Program-made: the position numbers and the translations under genes
Origin: Peptococcaceae bacterium
Lineage (GTDB): Bacteria > Bacillota > Dehalobacteriia > UBA4068 > UBA4997
Assembly: GCA_019421315.1 (NCBI GenBank)
Contig: JAHZFN010000094.1
Coordinates: forward strand, 1-9,469
Direction of reading: 5' to 3'
DNA length: 9,469 nt
Shown here: piece by piece, positions 1 through 6,270 of the stretch
Position numbering within the stretch: the first letter of the stretch is position 1
How the letters are laid out: the number at the start of each line of letters is the position of its first letter
The notes under the pieces: generated by a model
The model's input: only the letters and a program-made list of their open reading frames with translations
The model's database searches: none
What the model was told of the DNA's origin: nothing

Positions 1-30
1 AGTTCTCTCACAATTAATTGTTGTTATGTT

Positions 31-577
31 TCAAAAAACAACTCCCAAAGCAATAATGCCGATACCGACAGCAAACGCCAAAATATCCAAAGCACCGAAT
101 TTGGTTGTGCGGTAACTGCTGTCTTTGGTTCGTAAATTAAATCCTCGCAGTTCTGCCACAATGGCGGCACTGTCAATTTTCTGCCGCTGACCGCCGCTCA
201 AGGAATTTATGGCTCTCTGCCGCAAATCTGCAATGCCGACCTTTTCCAAAGCTTCATCTAAACGATTGGGAATTTCAGCTTTCGGCACACCGAAATTTTC
301 CAAACCGAACAAAATCTCATCTTCCACCACAGATGCCACCATCTGAGCATCAATATCCTGGAAAACGCTGCCAACAACCGTGGAAATGGTTTCCGGCTTG
401 GTTTCCACCGTGTCATAGCCGTTGACAGTAACCTCTCCGTAAAAATCACCTGTATAATAATGAGGTATCACACCGTTTATGGCATAAGTCAAAGTTGATT
501 TGCCTGCACCGCTGTTGCCGATGATACCGACAAAGTATTTCAAAACGGCGCCTGCCGTCAAAAGCAAACGCACTCAT
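31..577 (-). pseudogene. ECF transporter remnant: half ATPase fused to EcfT C-terminus
   Basis: This is the wreck of an energy-coupling-factor (ECF) vitamin or metal importer. The open frame from a GTG at 573 encodes 180 residues. It has a Walker A motif (GNSGAGKS, residues 19-26), a Q-loop (VFQD, 70-73) and the ABC signature LSGGQRQK (125-132). There the ATPase stops. Walker B, the D-loop and the switch histidine are missing. The remaining ~48 residues run in frame into sequence like the C-terminus of the EcfT membrane subunit: a cytoplasmic ARGF-like stretch (ELRGFN), RTKDSSYRTTKFG, and a final hydrophobic helix. A deletion joining ecfA to ecfT explains this. The N-terminus is also damaged. 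An ATG at 577 begins MSAFAFDG, a plausible native ATPase start, but in another frame from the Walker A part, and the usual first beta strands are absent. No good SD precedes either start. The substrate is unknown because no S component is visible. A functional chimera is very unlikely. Confidence 0.75.
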
Positions 578-578
578 A

Positions 579-652
579 GATGTACCATCATACATCCGCC
601 ACTTTTACGGTTGGCCTCCGTCTCCCCTACTAAGCCAAGGCTTTTCAGATGT
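579..652 (-). promoter_or_regulatory. Foldable leader element upstream of the ECF remnant, class unknown
   Basis: Read on the minus strand, ACATCTG (652-646) can pair with CGGATGT (598-592) over 7 bp including one G-U. This closes an inner stem, TTGGCTT (638-632) with AGGCCAA (617-611). CGGATGT overlaps the left arm of a second hairpin, GATGTA/TACATC (596-591 with 584-579), just before the ATG at 577. The two folds exclude each other, as in a riboswitch expression platform, which would suit a vitamin transporter. I do not recognise conserved cores of TPP, cobalamin, FMN, THF or preQ1 riboswitches. It could also be the degraded end of a mobile element. The function is inferred from pairing only. 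Confidence 0.3.
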
Positions 653-695
653 CAATGTTTTTTTGCAAAAAAAAATATTTGCTATTTTTCTTCAC

Positions 696-725
696 ATTTT
701 TAGCAATAATATTTTTAGCAATAAT
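696..725. repeat. Perfect 15-bp tandem duplication
   Basis: ATTTTTAGCAATAAT occurs twice back to back (696-710 and 711-725) in the AT-rich spacer between the ECF remnant and the etfA terminator. It is probably a replication-slippage duplication. On the minus strand each unit contains ATTATT, so it may also overlap a weak -10 region for the ECF leader. Confidence 0.85.
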
Positions 726-757
726 ACATAACATTTTTTATAACCAATCAAAGCAAA

Positions 758-796
758 AAACAAGAAAAGAACGGTTTTGCCGTTCTTTTCTTGTTT
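758..796 (-). terminator. Intrinsic terminator of the bcd-etfB-etfA unit
   Basis: A perfect 17-bp stem (796-780 with 774-758 on the minus strand) has a 5-nt loop and is followed on the minus strand by a run of T residues (TTTTTTGC spanning the stem end). It lies 93 bp beyond the etfA stop, and 797-888 between them is AT-rich with no gene. The plus-strand side lacks a comparable T tract, so termination is mainly for the etfA transcript. Confidence 0.9.
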
Positions 797-888
797 AGGA
801 TATTAGGTTACAAATTATATTATGAGATGGATTTATTTAGATATTTTCATTATAAATTTTGAACGAAAAATTTATTTAAGGCTTTATA

Positions 889-1890
889 TTATTTGGCGGC
901 AGCCTTAATTTTTTCTGTCAAAACAGGTACAATTTTGTTCAAATCGCCGACAATGCCGTAATCGGCAACATCAAAAATCGGCGCTGTTTCATCCTTGTTG
1001 ATTGCCACAATAATGTCGGATTCTTCCATGCCTGCCAAATGCTGAATGGCACCTGAAATACCGATGGCAAAATAAACATGAGGGCGAACGGTTTTGCCTG
1101 TCTGACCAACCTGGCGTTCTTTATCCAGCCAGCCTGCATCAACACAGGCTCTGGAGCAGCTGACTGTGCCACCCAAAGCGTCTGCCAAATCCTCCAAAAG
1201 TTTAAAGTTTTCCTTGGAGCCAACACCGCGGCCGCCGGAAACCAGAATTTTGGCAGATTGAATATCCACGGTTTCGGAAAGTTTTTTGACAACTTCCAAA
1301 ATTTCAACTTCATGTTTATCGTCATATTGCAGCTGCATTTCTTCAACGTCAGCCGTTCTGCTTTCGTCCCGTTCTGCTTTCTGCATTACGCCCGGGCGAA
1401 CAGTTGCCATCTGCGGACGGAAATCGGGGCAAACGATGGTTGCCATAATATTTCCGCCGAAAGCAGGTCTGGTCATACGCAGATTTTTGCTTTCTTCGTC
1501 AATTTCCAATTTTGTGCAGTCGGCTGTCAAGCCTGTATGCACTCTAGCGGAAACCCTGGGTGCCAAATCACGGCCGATGGCAGTTGCACCGTACAAAAAG
1601 ATTTCCGGTTTTTTGGTTTTGATAACCTGATCAATGGCGGCAGTATAAGGCAGTGTTGAATATGTCTGCAAACGTTCGTCATCAACCAAAATAACATGGT
1701 CTGCACCCATGTATGCCAATTCTTTTGCCAAATCTTTAACATTATATCCCAAAAGAACGGCAGTAACCTCGGTGTTCAAACAGGCGGCAAGCTCTTTGGC
1801 TTTGCCAATCAGTTCAAAAGAAACACCGGAAATTTCATTATCCACTTGCTGTGTAAAAACAAATACACCTTTATATTCTTCAAAACTCAT
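889..1890 (-). CDS. etfA: Electron transfer flavoprotein, alpha subunit
   Basis: EtfA pairs with EtfB to carry electrons between NADH and butyryl-CoA dehydrogenase in the cytoplasm. The product is 333 residues, normal for the family. The N-terminal half is the adenine-nucleotide-hydrolase-like domain. The C-terminal FAD domain carries SGGRGVGS (about 218-225), SRACVDAGW (246-254), QVGQTGKTV (260-268), GISGAIQH (277-284) and AINKD (about 296-300), the canonical FAD-binding set. I chose the ATG at 1890 because AGGTGGT (1904-1898) sits 7 bases upstream. An in-frame GTG at 1902 would add four residues but lies inside that SD. The SD overlaps the etfB stop TAG, which suggests translational coupling. 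With bcd and a DGDTAQVGP-type EtfB next door, the complex is probably the electron-bifurcating kind that reduces ferredoxin; that is inferred from family knowledge. Confidence 0.96.
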   Translation of the reverse strand: MSFEEYKGVFVFTQQVDNEISGVSFELIGKAKELAACLNTEVTAVLLGYNVKDLAKELAYMGADHVILVDDERLQTYSTLPYTAAIDQVIKTKKPEIFLYGATAIGRDLAPRVSARVHTGLTADCTKLEIDEESKNLRMTRPAFGGNIMATIVCPDFRPQMATVRPGVMQKAERDESRTADVEEMQLQYDDKHEVEILEVVKKLSETVDIQSAKILVSGGRGVGSKENFKLLEDLADALGGTVSCSRACVDAGWLDKERQVGQTGKTVRPHVYFAIGISGAIQHLAGMEESDIIVAINKDETAPIFDVADYGIVGDLNKIVPVLTEKIKAAAK

Positions 1891-1897
1891 ATTGCTC

Positions 1898-1905
1898 ACC
1901 ACCTA
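1898..1905 (-). promoter_or_regulatory. etfA ribosome binding site overlapping the etfB stop
   Basis: AGGTGGT (1904-1898) shares bases with the etfB stop codon (TAG, 1905-1903) and is spaced 7 nt from the etfA ATG at 1890. It decides the etfA start against the in-frame GTG codons at 1902 and 1899. It also implies that ribosomes ending etfB can reload on etfA. Confidence 0.75.
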
Positions 1906-2685
1906 TAAAACGAATTTTTCCTGCAATTTTTCAACAATGTAATCCGCTGCTTCTTCGCCGTCCAAAACAACCTTTTCACCGGCAGGCTTCAAGCTCTTGG
2001 GGAAGGATTTGACAACCTTTGTCGGAGAACCTGCCAAACCGATGTTTTCATCGGCAACCTGAACGTCTTCTCTGTGCCAAACCACAACCTCTTTTTCACG
2101 GTAAGCATCGAAAATGCCGCCGGGCGTCATATATCTTGGTTCGTTGAGTTCGGAAAGAGCAGTTAGCAAGCAAGGCATTTTAACCTTAACTGTGTGATAT
2201 CTGTCTTCATACTGGCGTTTTACGATGAGGTATTCGCCTTCCAATTTAATTTCTTCGGCATAGCTGACATTGGGAATACCCAAATGCTCGGCAATCTGAG
2301 GACCGACCTGAGCGGTGTCGCCGTCGATTGCCTGCCTGCCTGTTATAATCAAATCATAGTCCAAATTTTTGATGGCACCTGCCAAAGTGGACGAGGTTGC
2401 CCATGTGTCGGCACCGCCGAATTTGCGGTCCGTTACCAAATATGCTTTGTCGGCACCCATTGCCATGGCTTCACGCAAAACCGCATCTGCCTGCAAAGGC
2501 CCCATGGAAATTACGGTAACTTCAGCACCTGTTTCATCTTTTAACCGCAAAGCAGCTTCCAAACCCGCTTTGTCATCGGGGTTCATAATGCTGGGAACGC
2601 CGTCACGAATCAATGTGCCTTTTACGGGATCCAGTTTAACCTCGTTGGTATCAGGCACCTGTTTAATACATACTACTATTTTCAT
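1903..2685 (-). CDS. etfB: Electron transfer flavoprotein, beta subunit
   Basis: EtfB is the partner of EtfA. In bifurcating systems its FAD is the site where NADH is oxidised and electrons split between ferredoxin and the crotonyl-CoA branch. The 260-residue product starts MKIVVCIKQVPDTNEV, the family N-terminus. At residues 116-129 it has GRQAIDGDTAQVGP. The DGDTAQVGP form is typical of ETFs from anaerobes that work with Bcd and bifurcate electrons; canonical respiratory ETFs have a different sequence here. The start ATG at 2685 is set by an excellent SD, AAGGAGGT, 9 nt upstream. That SD overlaps the bcd stop, so the two genes should be translated at matched rates, fitting a Bcd-EtfAB complex. 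No damage is seen. Confidence 0.96.
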   Translation of the reverse strand: MKIVVCIKQVPDTNEVKLDPVKGTLIRDGVPSIMNPDDKAGLEAALRLKDETGAEVTVISMGPLQADAVLREAMAMGADKAYLVTDRKFGGADTWATSSTLAGAIKNLDYDLIITGRQAIDGDTAQVGPQIAEHLGIPNVSYAEEIKLEGEYLIVKRQYEDRYHTVKVKMPCLLTALSELNEPRYMTPGGIFDAYREKEVVVWHREDVQVADENIGLAGSPTKVVKSFPKSLKPAGEKVVLDGEEAADYIVEKLQEKFVL

Positions 2686-2694
2686 CTTGTCCTG

Positions 2695-2703
2695 ACCTCC
2701 TTA
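2695..2703 (-). promoter_or_regulatory. etfB ribosome binding site overlapping the bcd stop
   Basis: The minus strand reads TAAGGAGGT. The bcd stop TAA (2703-2701) forms the start of the near-perfect SD for etfB (ATG 2685, spacing 9 nt). This is the same stop-in-SD design as at the etfB/etfA junction, pointing to coupled, balanced synthesis of the three complex subunits. Confidence 0.8.
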
Positions 2704-3837
2704 AAGCAAACTGCCGGAAATTACCATTCTCTGAACTTCCGATGTTCCTTCGTAAATTTCGGTAATTTTGGCATCACGCATCATTCGTTCAACATCATAT
2801 TCTCTGGTGTAGCCGTAACCGCCGTGCAGCTGAACCGCTTTTGTGGTAACTTCCATTGCCACTTCGGCAGCATAAAGTTTTGCCATGGCTGCTTCCACCG
2901 AAAATCTGTCCTTGGTATCTTTGGCAATGGCTGCTTTGTAAACCAAATTTCTGGCAGCTTCAACCTTAACTGCCATATCTGCCAGCTGGAACTGGGTGTT
3001 TTGGAATTTTGCCAGAGGTCTGCCAAATTGTTTTCTTTCTTTAACATAAGCTATTGTGCTTTCCAAAGCGCCTTCGGCAATGCCCAAAGCCTGGGCGGCA
3101 ATGCCGATACGACCGCCGTCCAAAGTCTGCATGGCGTAAACAAAGCCTTTGCCTTCCTTGCCCAGCAAATTGCCTTTGGGAATACGGCAATCGGTGAAAA
3201 TCAATTCATAGGTGGAAGAACCTCGAATACCCATTTTCTTTTCTTTGGTGCCGAAAGTAAAGCCGGGGGTGCCTTTTTCCACAATAAAAGCAGAAATGCC
3301 CTTGGTGCCTTTGGATTTATCTGTCATTGCGAAAACAATGTAAATATCCGCTTCCTTACCGTTGGTGATGAAAATTTTACTGCCGTTCAAAACATATTCG
3401 TCGCCGTCCAAAACAGCCTTTGTTTGCTGACCGGAGGCATCTGTGCCGGCATTGGGTTCTGTCAAAGCAAAAGCTCCCAGCTTTTCACCGCTTACCAAAG
3501 GACGCAGAAATTTTTCTTTTTGTTCGGGGGTACCGAATTTTTTAATGGGATCGGATCCCAAAGATGTGTGAGCAGAAACAATAACACCTGTTGTAGCGCA
3601 AACCTTGGAAAGTTCCTCCACAGCCAGAACATATGTCAGAGTGTCGCAGCCCTGACCGCCGTATTCTTTGGGCATCGGAATTCCCAAAAATCCCAGCTTC
3701 TGCATTTTGGCAACAGTTTCAGACGGAAAAGCTTCTGTTTCGTCTGTAATCTGTGCCAAAGGCTTCACTTCTTTTTGGGCAAAATCCCGAAACAATTTTC
3801 TTGCCATCTCCTGCTCTTTTGTCAACAAGAAATCCAT
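2701..3837 (-). CDS. bcd: Butyryl-CoA dehydrogenase (short-chain acyl-CoA dehydrogenase)
   Basis: Bcd reduces crotonyl-CoA to butyryl-CoA with FAD, taking electrons from EtfAB. The 378-residue protein is full length for short-chain acyl-CoA dehydrogenases. The N-terminal helical domain ends in GIPMPKEYGGQG. The middle beta domain carries the FAD/substrate signature GAFALTEPNAGTDASGQQT and the FITNG motif. The C-terminal helical domain has RIGIAAQALGIAEGAL, RKQFGRPL and AVQLHGGYGYTREYDVERMMRDAKI. The catalytic base is Glu363 in IYEGTSEVQ, as in Megasphaera and clostridial Bcd. The start at 3837 has AAGGAAGG about 8 nt upstream. etfB and etfA follow directly, which marks this as the fermentative Bcd rather than a fatty-acid degradation enzyme. 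A 564-bp gap separates it from hbd, so it likely has its own promoter. Confidence 0.96.
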   Translation of the reverse strand: MDFLLTKEQEMARKLFRDFAQKEVKPLAQITDETEAFPSETVAKMQKLGFLGIPMPKEYGGQGCDTLTYVLAVEELSKVCATTGVIVSAHTSLGSDPIKKFGTPEQKEKFLRPLVSGEKLGAFALTEPNAGTDASGQQTKAVLDGDEYVLNGSKIFITNGKEADIYIVFAMTDKSKGTKGISAFIVEKGTPGFTFGTKEKKMGIRGSSTYELIFTDCRIPKGNLLGKEGKGFVYAMQTLDGGRIGIAAQALGIAEGALESTIAYVKERKQFGRPLAKFQNTQFQLADMAVKVEAARNLVYKAAIAKDTKDRFSVEAAMAKLYAAEVAMEVTTKAVQLHGGYGYTREYDVERMMRDAKITEIYEGTSEVQRMVISGSLL

Positions 3838-3850
3838 AAATAACGCCTTC

Positions 3851-3880
3851 CTTTCAATAGATCCTTAACCCGATAATATA
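3851..3880 (-). promoter_or_regulatory. Putative bcd start region with motif shared with thl
   Basis: A -10-like TATATT (3880-3875) is followed 6 nt downstream by TTAAGGATCTATTGAAAG (3868-3851). The same 18-mer with one change occurs 5 nt after a TATAAT upstream of thl (7523-7506). In both places it covers the expected transcription start, so it may be a shared operator or initially transcribed element. No good -35 is visible; the zone where it should lie is the edge of the 3897-3973 palindrome. The bcd SD begins at the motif's last bases. The repeat is seen; its regulatory role is inferred. Confidence 0.4.
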
Positions 3881-3896
3881 TTTACAGCCAATCTTC

Positions 3897-3973
3897 AAAC
3901 CGAGGGTTTTGCTTGGCAGGCGGGCAGAACGAAAAAAATGTTCTGCCCGAAGGGTCCAAGCAAATTGCGGTTT
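3897..3973. repeat. Nested inverted repeat upstream of bcd
   Basis: Three nested stem blocks form a long hairpin: AAACCG/CGGTTT (3897-3902, 3968-3973), GCTTGG/CCAAGC (3911-3916, 3956-3961) and the 10-bp perfect CGGGCAGAAC/GTTCTGCCCG (3921-3930, 3940-3949) with a 9-nt loop. A further pair, GATCCTTAA (3860-3868) with TTAAGGATC (3972-3980), could extend it. It is more GC-rich than its surroundings. No T tract follows on either strand, so it is not a standard terminator. It may be a small palindromic mobile repeat or a regulatory fold. Confidence 0.7.
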
Positions 3974-4101
3974 AAGGATCAGCGATCTTGTCTTATTAAT
4001 TGGGGAAATGCCGTTTTTCCGTTTTGTAAAATTATGCAAAATCACAAAAGCGGATTGTCGGCTTTTATTTTATATAAAACTGAATTTAATAACAAAACGT
4101 T

Positions 4102-4166
4102 AAAATAAATTGAGGGAAAGCGGATTTTTATGTGCGGAAAATCCGCTTTGACCGTCAATTTATTTT
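4102..4166. terminator. Terminator-like long hairpin between hbd and bcd
   Basis: Outer arms AAAATAAATTGA and TCAATTTATTTT (12 bp perfect, 4102-4113 and 4155-4166) enclose inner arms AAAGCGGATTTT and AAAATCCGCTTT (12 bp perfect, 4117-4128 and 4138-4149) with a 9-nt loop. A small asymmetric internal loop separates the two stems. The plus-strand end is T-rich (seven T), and the minus-strand end also reads TTTATTTTAACG. It could stop the hbd transcript 236 bp past its stop codon and act in both directions. Confidence 0.55.
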
Positions 4167-4266
4167 TTTAAGAGAAATATGTATATCTATCAAACGCTCG
4201 TGGGAATTGCCGAGCAATAAATAACAATTAATAAGCCTTTTTCTTCTCCGTAATTTTTTACATCAG

Positions 4267-4349
4267 GGTTTGGAAACGGTTGTCGGTTATAAACGAAACT
4301 CAGCCGGGGACTTAAAAAGACCAAGTCAGCCGACAACCGTTCCGAAACC
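4267..4349. repeat. Imperfect inverted repeat downstream of hbd
   Basis: Two 22-nt arms (4267-4288 and 4328-4349) match in inverse orientation at 19 positions, with the 12-bp core CCGACAACCGTT perfect. A small hairpin, GACTT/AAGTC, lies in the loop, and CATC/GATG (4261-4264, 4361-4364) may extend the outside. No T tract follows on the minus strand, so it is not a typical terminator. It could protect the hbd mRNA 3' end, or be a small non-coding repeat unit. Confidence 0.7.
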
Positions 4350-4401
4350 GAACTTAAACAGATGCCTTCCCTAGGAGTAGAACGGCATTGTTCTGCTTAT
4401 T

Positions 4402-5241
4402 TTACTTGCCGTATTTAAAGAAACCTTCACCGGTTTTAATACCCAGCTTGCCTGCGCGAACCATTTTACGCAGGTACGGATGAGGTCTGTATTTGGCGTC
4501 GCCTGTTTCAGATTCCAAAACCTCCATAATAGCCAAGCAAACATCCAAACCGATTAAATCACCCAAATGCAGGGGACCCATCGGATGATTGGCGCCAAGC
4601 TGCATTGCGATATCAATATCTTCGGCAGAAGCCAGATGTTCGGCATAAATACCGATACCTTCGTTAATCATCGGAATCAAAATTCTGTTTACAACAAAAC
4701 CTGCACCTTCTTCAACCTGAACGGGAGTTTTGCCCAAGTCTGTTGCAATTTTTTTGATTTTTTCAACTAATTCTTCGGGAGTATTTAAACCTGCAATAAC
4801 TTCAACCAATTTCATAACAGGAGCCGGATTGAAGAAGTGCATACCAACCACAGGTCTGTCCAAAGCAGCCGCAATTTCCGTTACGGAAAGAGAAGATGTG
4901 TTGGTGGCAAACATACAATCGGGGCGGCAAATCTTCATCAATTCTTTAAAGGTTTGCTTTTTGATTTCCATGTTTTCAACAGCCGCTTCAACAATCAAAT
5001 CGCAGTCTGCGCAAATATCCTTTTCGCCTGTATGGATGCTGTCCATGATAGCTGCAACCTGCTCTTCGGTCATTTTGCCTTTGGCAACTCTTTTATCAAG
5101 ACCTTTTTTGATGGCTTGTTTACCGTTTTCGGCAATTTCCGCATTTATATCACACAAATATACTGTGTAGCCTTCTGTTTGAGCAAATGTTTGGGCAATG
5201 CCTCTGCCCATTGTTCCTGCACCGATAATACCTATTTTCAT
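4402..5241 (-). CDS. hbd: 3-hydroxybutyryl-CoA dehydrogenase
   Basis: Hbd interconverts acetoacetyl-CoA and 3-hydroxybutyryl-CoA. The 279-residue length matches clostridial Hbd (about 280). The N-terminal Rossmann domain has GAGTMG (7-12), and Asp31 at the end of beta 2 suggests NAD(H) rather than NADP(H). Substrate and catalytic residues are present: NTSSLS (114-119, Ser117), the family signature GMHFFNPAPVMKLVEVI with His135 and Glu147 as the catalytic dyad, and Asn185 in GFVVNRI. The C-terminal domain (LGANHPMGPLHLGDLIGLD) is complete. The ATG at 5241 has GGGAGG 8 nt upstream. A CAGC-TTCA-GCTG mini-hairpin (5255-5266) touches that SD and could tune initiation. It lies 150 bp after crt with no terminator between, so co-transcription is likely. 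Confidence 0.96.
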   Translation of the reverse strand: MKIGIIGAGTMGRGIAQTFAQTEGYTVYLCDINAEIAENGKQAIKKGLDKRVAKGKMTEEQVAAIMDSIHTGEKDICADCDLIVEAAVENMEIKKQTFKELMKICRPDCMFATNTSSLSVTEIAAALDRPVVGMHFFNPAPVMKLVEVIAGLNTPEELVEKIKKIATDLGKTPVQVEEGAGFVVNRILIPMINEGIGIYAEHLASAEDIDIAMQLGANHPMGPLHLGDLIGLDVCLAIMEVLESETGDAKYRPHPYLRKMVRAGKLGIKTGEGFFKYGK

Positions 5242-5343
5242 ATGTCATTCCTCCCAGCTTCAGCTGTCATCTGTTTATTAAGTCCCTTTTGCAGACAGCC
5301 TTATTTTTTTTAGTTCCTTGTTTACTTGATATTTTTTTCAATA

Positions 5344-5402
5344 TTTACCTAAGAATTTTACCTAAAATTACACAGATTATATTAAAATTTTTTATCTGTT
5401 AA
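5344..5402 (-). promoter_or_regulatory. Possible hbd promoter with two direct repeats
   Basis: On the minus strand TATAAT (5381-5376) lies 15 nt after TTAACA (5402-5397), which overlaps the end of crt; the spacer is short. TTAGGTAAA then occurs twice (5365-5357 and 5352-5344), 13 nt apart from start to start. Together they could be a weak internal promoter with an operator, or chance in AT-rich DNA. Confidence 0.25.
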
Positions 5403-6168
5403 TAAATTTATCGACTTTGGTTTTGTCAAGAAAGGCCTGCATACCGTTTTTCTGGTCAACGGTTTCAAAACAGCCGCCAAACAATCTTTCTTCAATTTCC
5501 ACGGCTCTGTCAATATCTGCCTGCAAGCCTTCGTTCATAGCAAGCTTGCAATGTCTTACTGCGATGGGAGCCTGTTTGACAATTCTTGCCGCTAATTTTT
5601 TGGCTGCTGCCATCAATTCTGCGGCGGGATAAACGCTGTTCACCAAACCTACTCTGTATGCTTCTTCGGCTTTGATATTGACTGCGCCGAAAACCATTTC
5701 TTTGGCTTTTCCCGGACCGATTAACCTTGCCAACCGCTGCGTGCCGCCAAAACCGGGGGTAATACCCAAGCCGACCTCAGGCTGCCCGAAAACGGCGTTT
5801 TCGGAGCAAATTCTGATGTCGCAGCTCATTGCCAACTCGTTGCCGCCGCCCAACGCATAGCCATTGACTGCGGCGATAACAGGTACGGGGAACTTTTCAA
5901 TCATCAGGAATATATCGTTGCCGAATTTGCCGAAGGCTTCCGCTTCCGCCACTGTCATTTTGCTCATTTCGCCGATGTCGGCGCCTGCCACAAAGGCTTT
6001 TTCGCCTGCTCCCGTCAAAATCACACATCTGACAGTATCAACATCAATATCGGAAAAAGTTTTTTGCAAATCTGCCAAAACCTCTCTGTTCAAGGCGTTC
6101 AGCGCCTGCGGTCTGTCGATGGTTACAACACCGACCGCACCGTCTTGTTCATACTTAACATATCCCAT
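5392..6168 (-). CDS. crt: 3-hydroxybutyryl-CoA dehydratase (crotonase)
   Basis: Crt dehydrates 3-hydroxybutyryl-CoA to crotonyl-CoA. The 258-residue length fits the enoyl-CoA hydratase family. The oxyanion-hole motifs AFVAGADIGEM (about 58-68) and GYALGGGNELAM (103-114) are present. Both catalytic glutamates are seen: Glu111 in GGGNELAM and Glu131 in FGQPEVGLG, followed by GFGGTQRLARLIG. The frame stays open to an ATG at 6201, but I place the start at 6168 (MGYVKYEQ), where AAGGGGG stands 8 nt upstream and the family N-terminus begins. The upstream codons lie in the SD region. thl ends 102 bp upstream and hbd begins 150 bp downstream. Two TAAAAAGTTT direct repeats occupy the thl-crt gap. No defect is visible. 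Confidence 0.95.
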   Translation of the reverse strand: MGYVKYEQDGAVGVVTIDRPQALNALNREVLADLQKTFSDIDVDTVRCVILTGAGEKAFVAGADIGEMSKMTVAEAEAFGKFGNDIFLMIEKFPVPVIAAVNGYALGGGNELAMSCDIRICSENAVFGQPEVGLGITPGFGGTQRLARLIGPGKAKEMVFGAVNIKAEEAYRVGLVNSVYPAAELMAAAKKLAARIVKQAPIAVRHCKLAMNEGLQADIDRAVEIEERLFGGCFETVDQKNGMQAFLDKTKVDKFINR

Positions 6169-6270
6169 CCTGCAATCCCCCTTTTTTCCTTTGCTAATCA
6201 ACCCTTATATTCCCGAAAGATATAACAAACTTTTTATAAACTTTTTATATTATTAAAACTCTTAATTTTT

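Larger units (their letters stand above)
3838..4401. other. Intergenic gap hbd-bcd with three long palindromes
   Basis: No convincing gene lies in these 564 bp. Short open frames on both strands lack family resemblance. The content is structural: palindromes at 3897-3973, 4102-4166 and 4267-4349, plus smaller dyads such as AAAAGC/GCTTTT (4046-4065) and GCTCG/CGAGC (4196-4215). The 10-mer AAAGCGGATT occurs directly at 4047 and 4117 and inverted at 4140. The stretch separates the thl-crt-hbd and bcd-etf units. Confidence 0.7.

Noticed and set aside
1078..1659. 193-codon plus-strand open frame inside etfA
   Set aside because: It is antisense to a clear etfA, has no SD, and its Cys/Phe-rich translation matches no family; it is a shadow frame.
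2824..3843. 339-codon plus-strand open frame opposite bcd
   Set aside because: It mirrors the whole bcd gene and is Phe/Cys/Asn-rich as reverse complements of such genes are; there is no SD or recognisable domain.
3897..4349. CRISPR array
   Set aside because: The repeats are inverted and unrelated to each other, with no regular direct repeat-spacer pattern and no cas genes.
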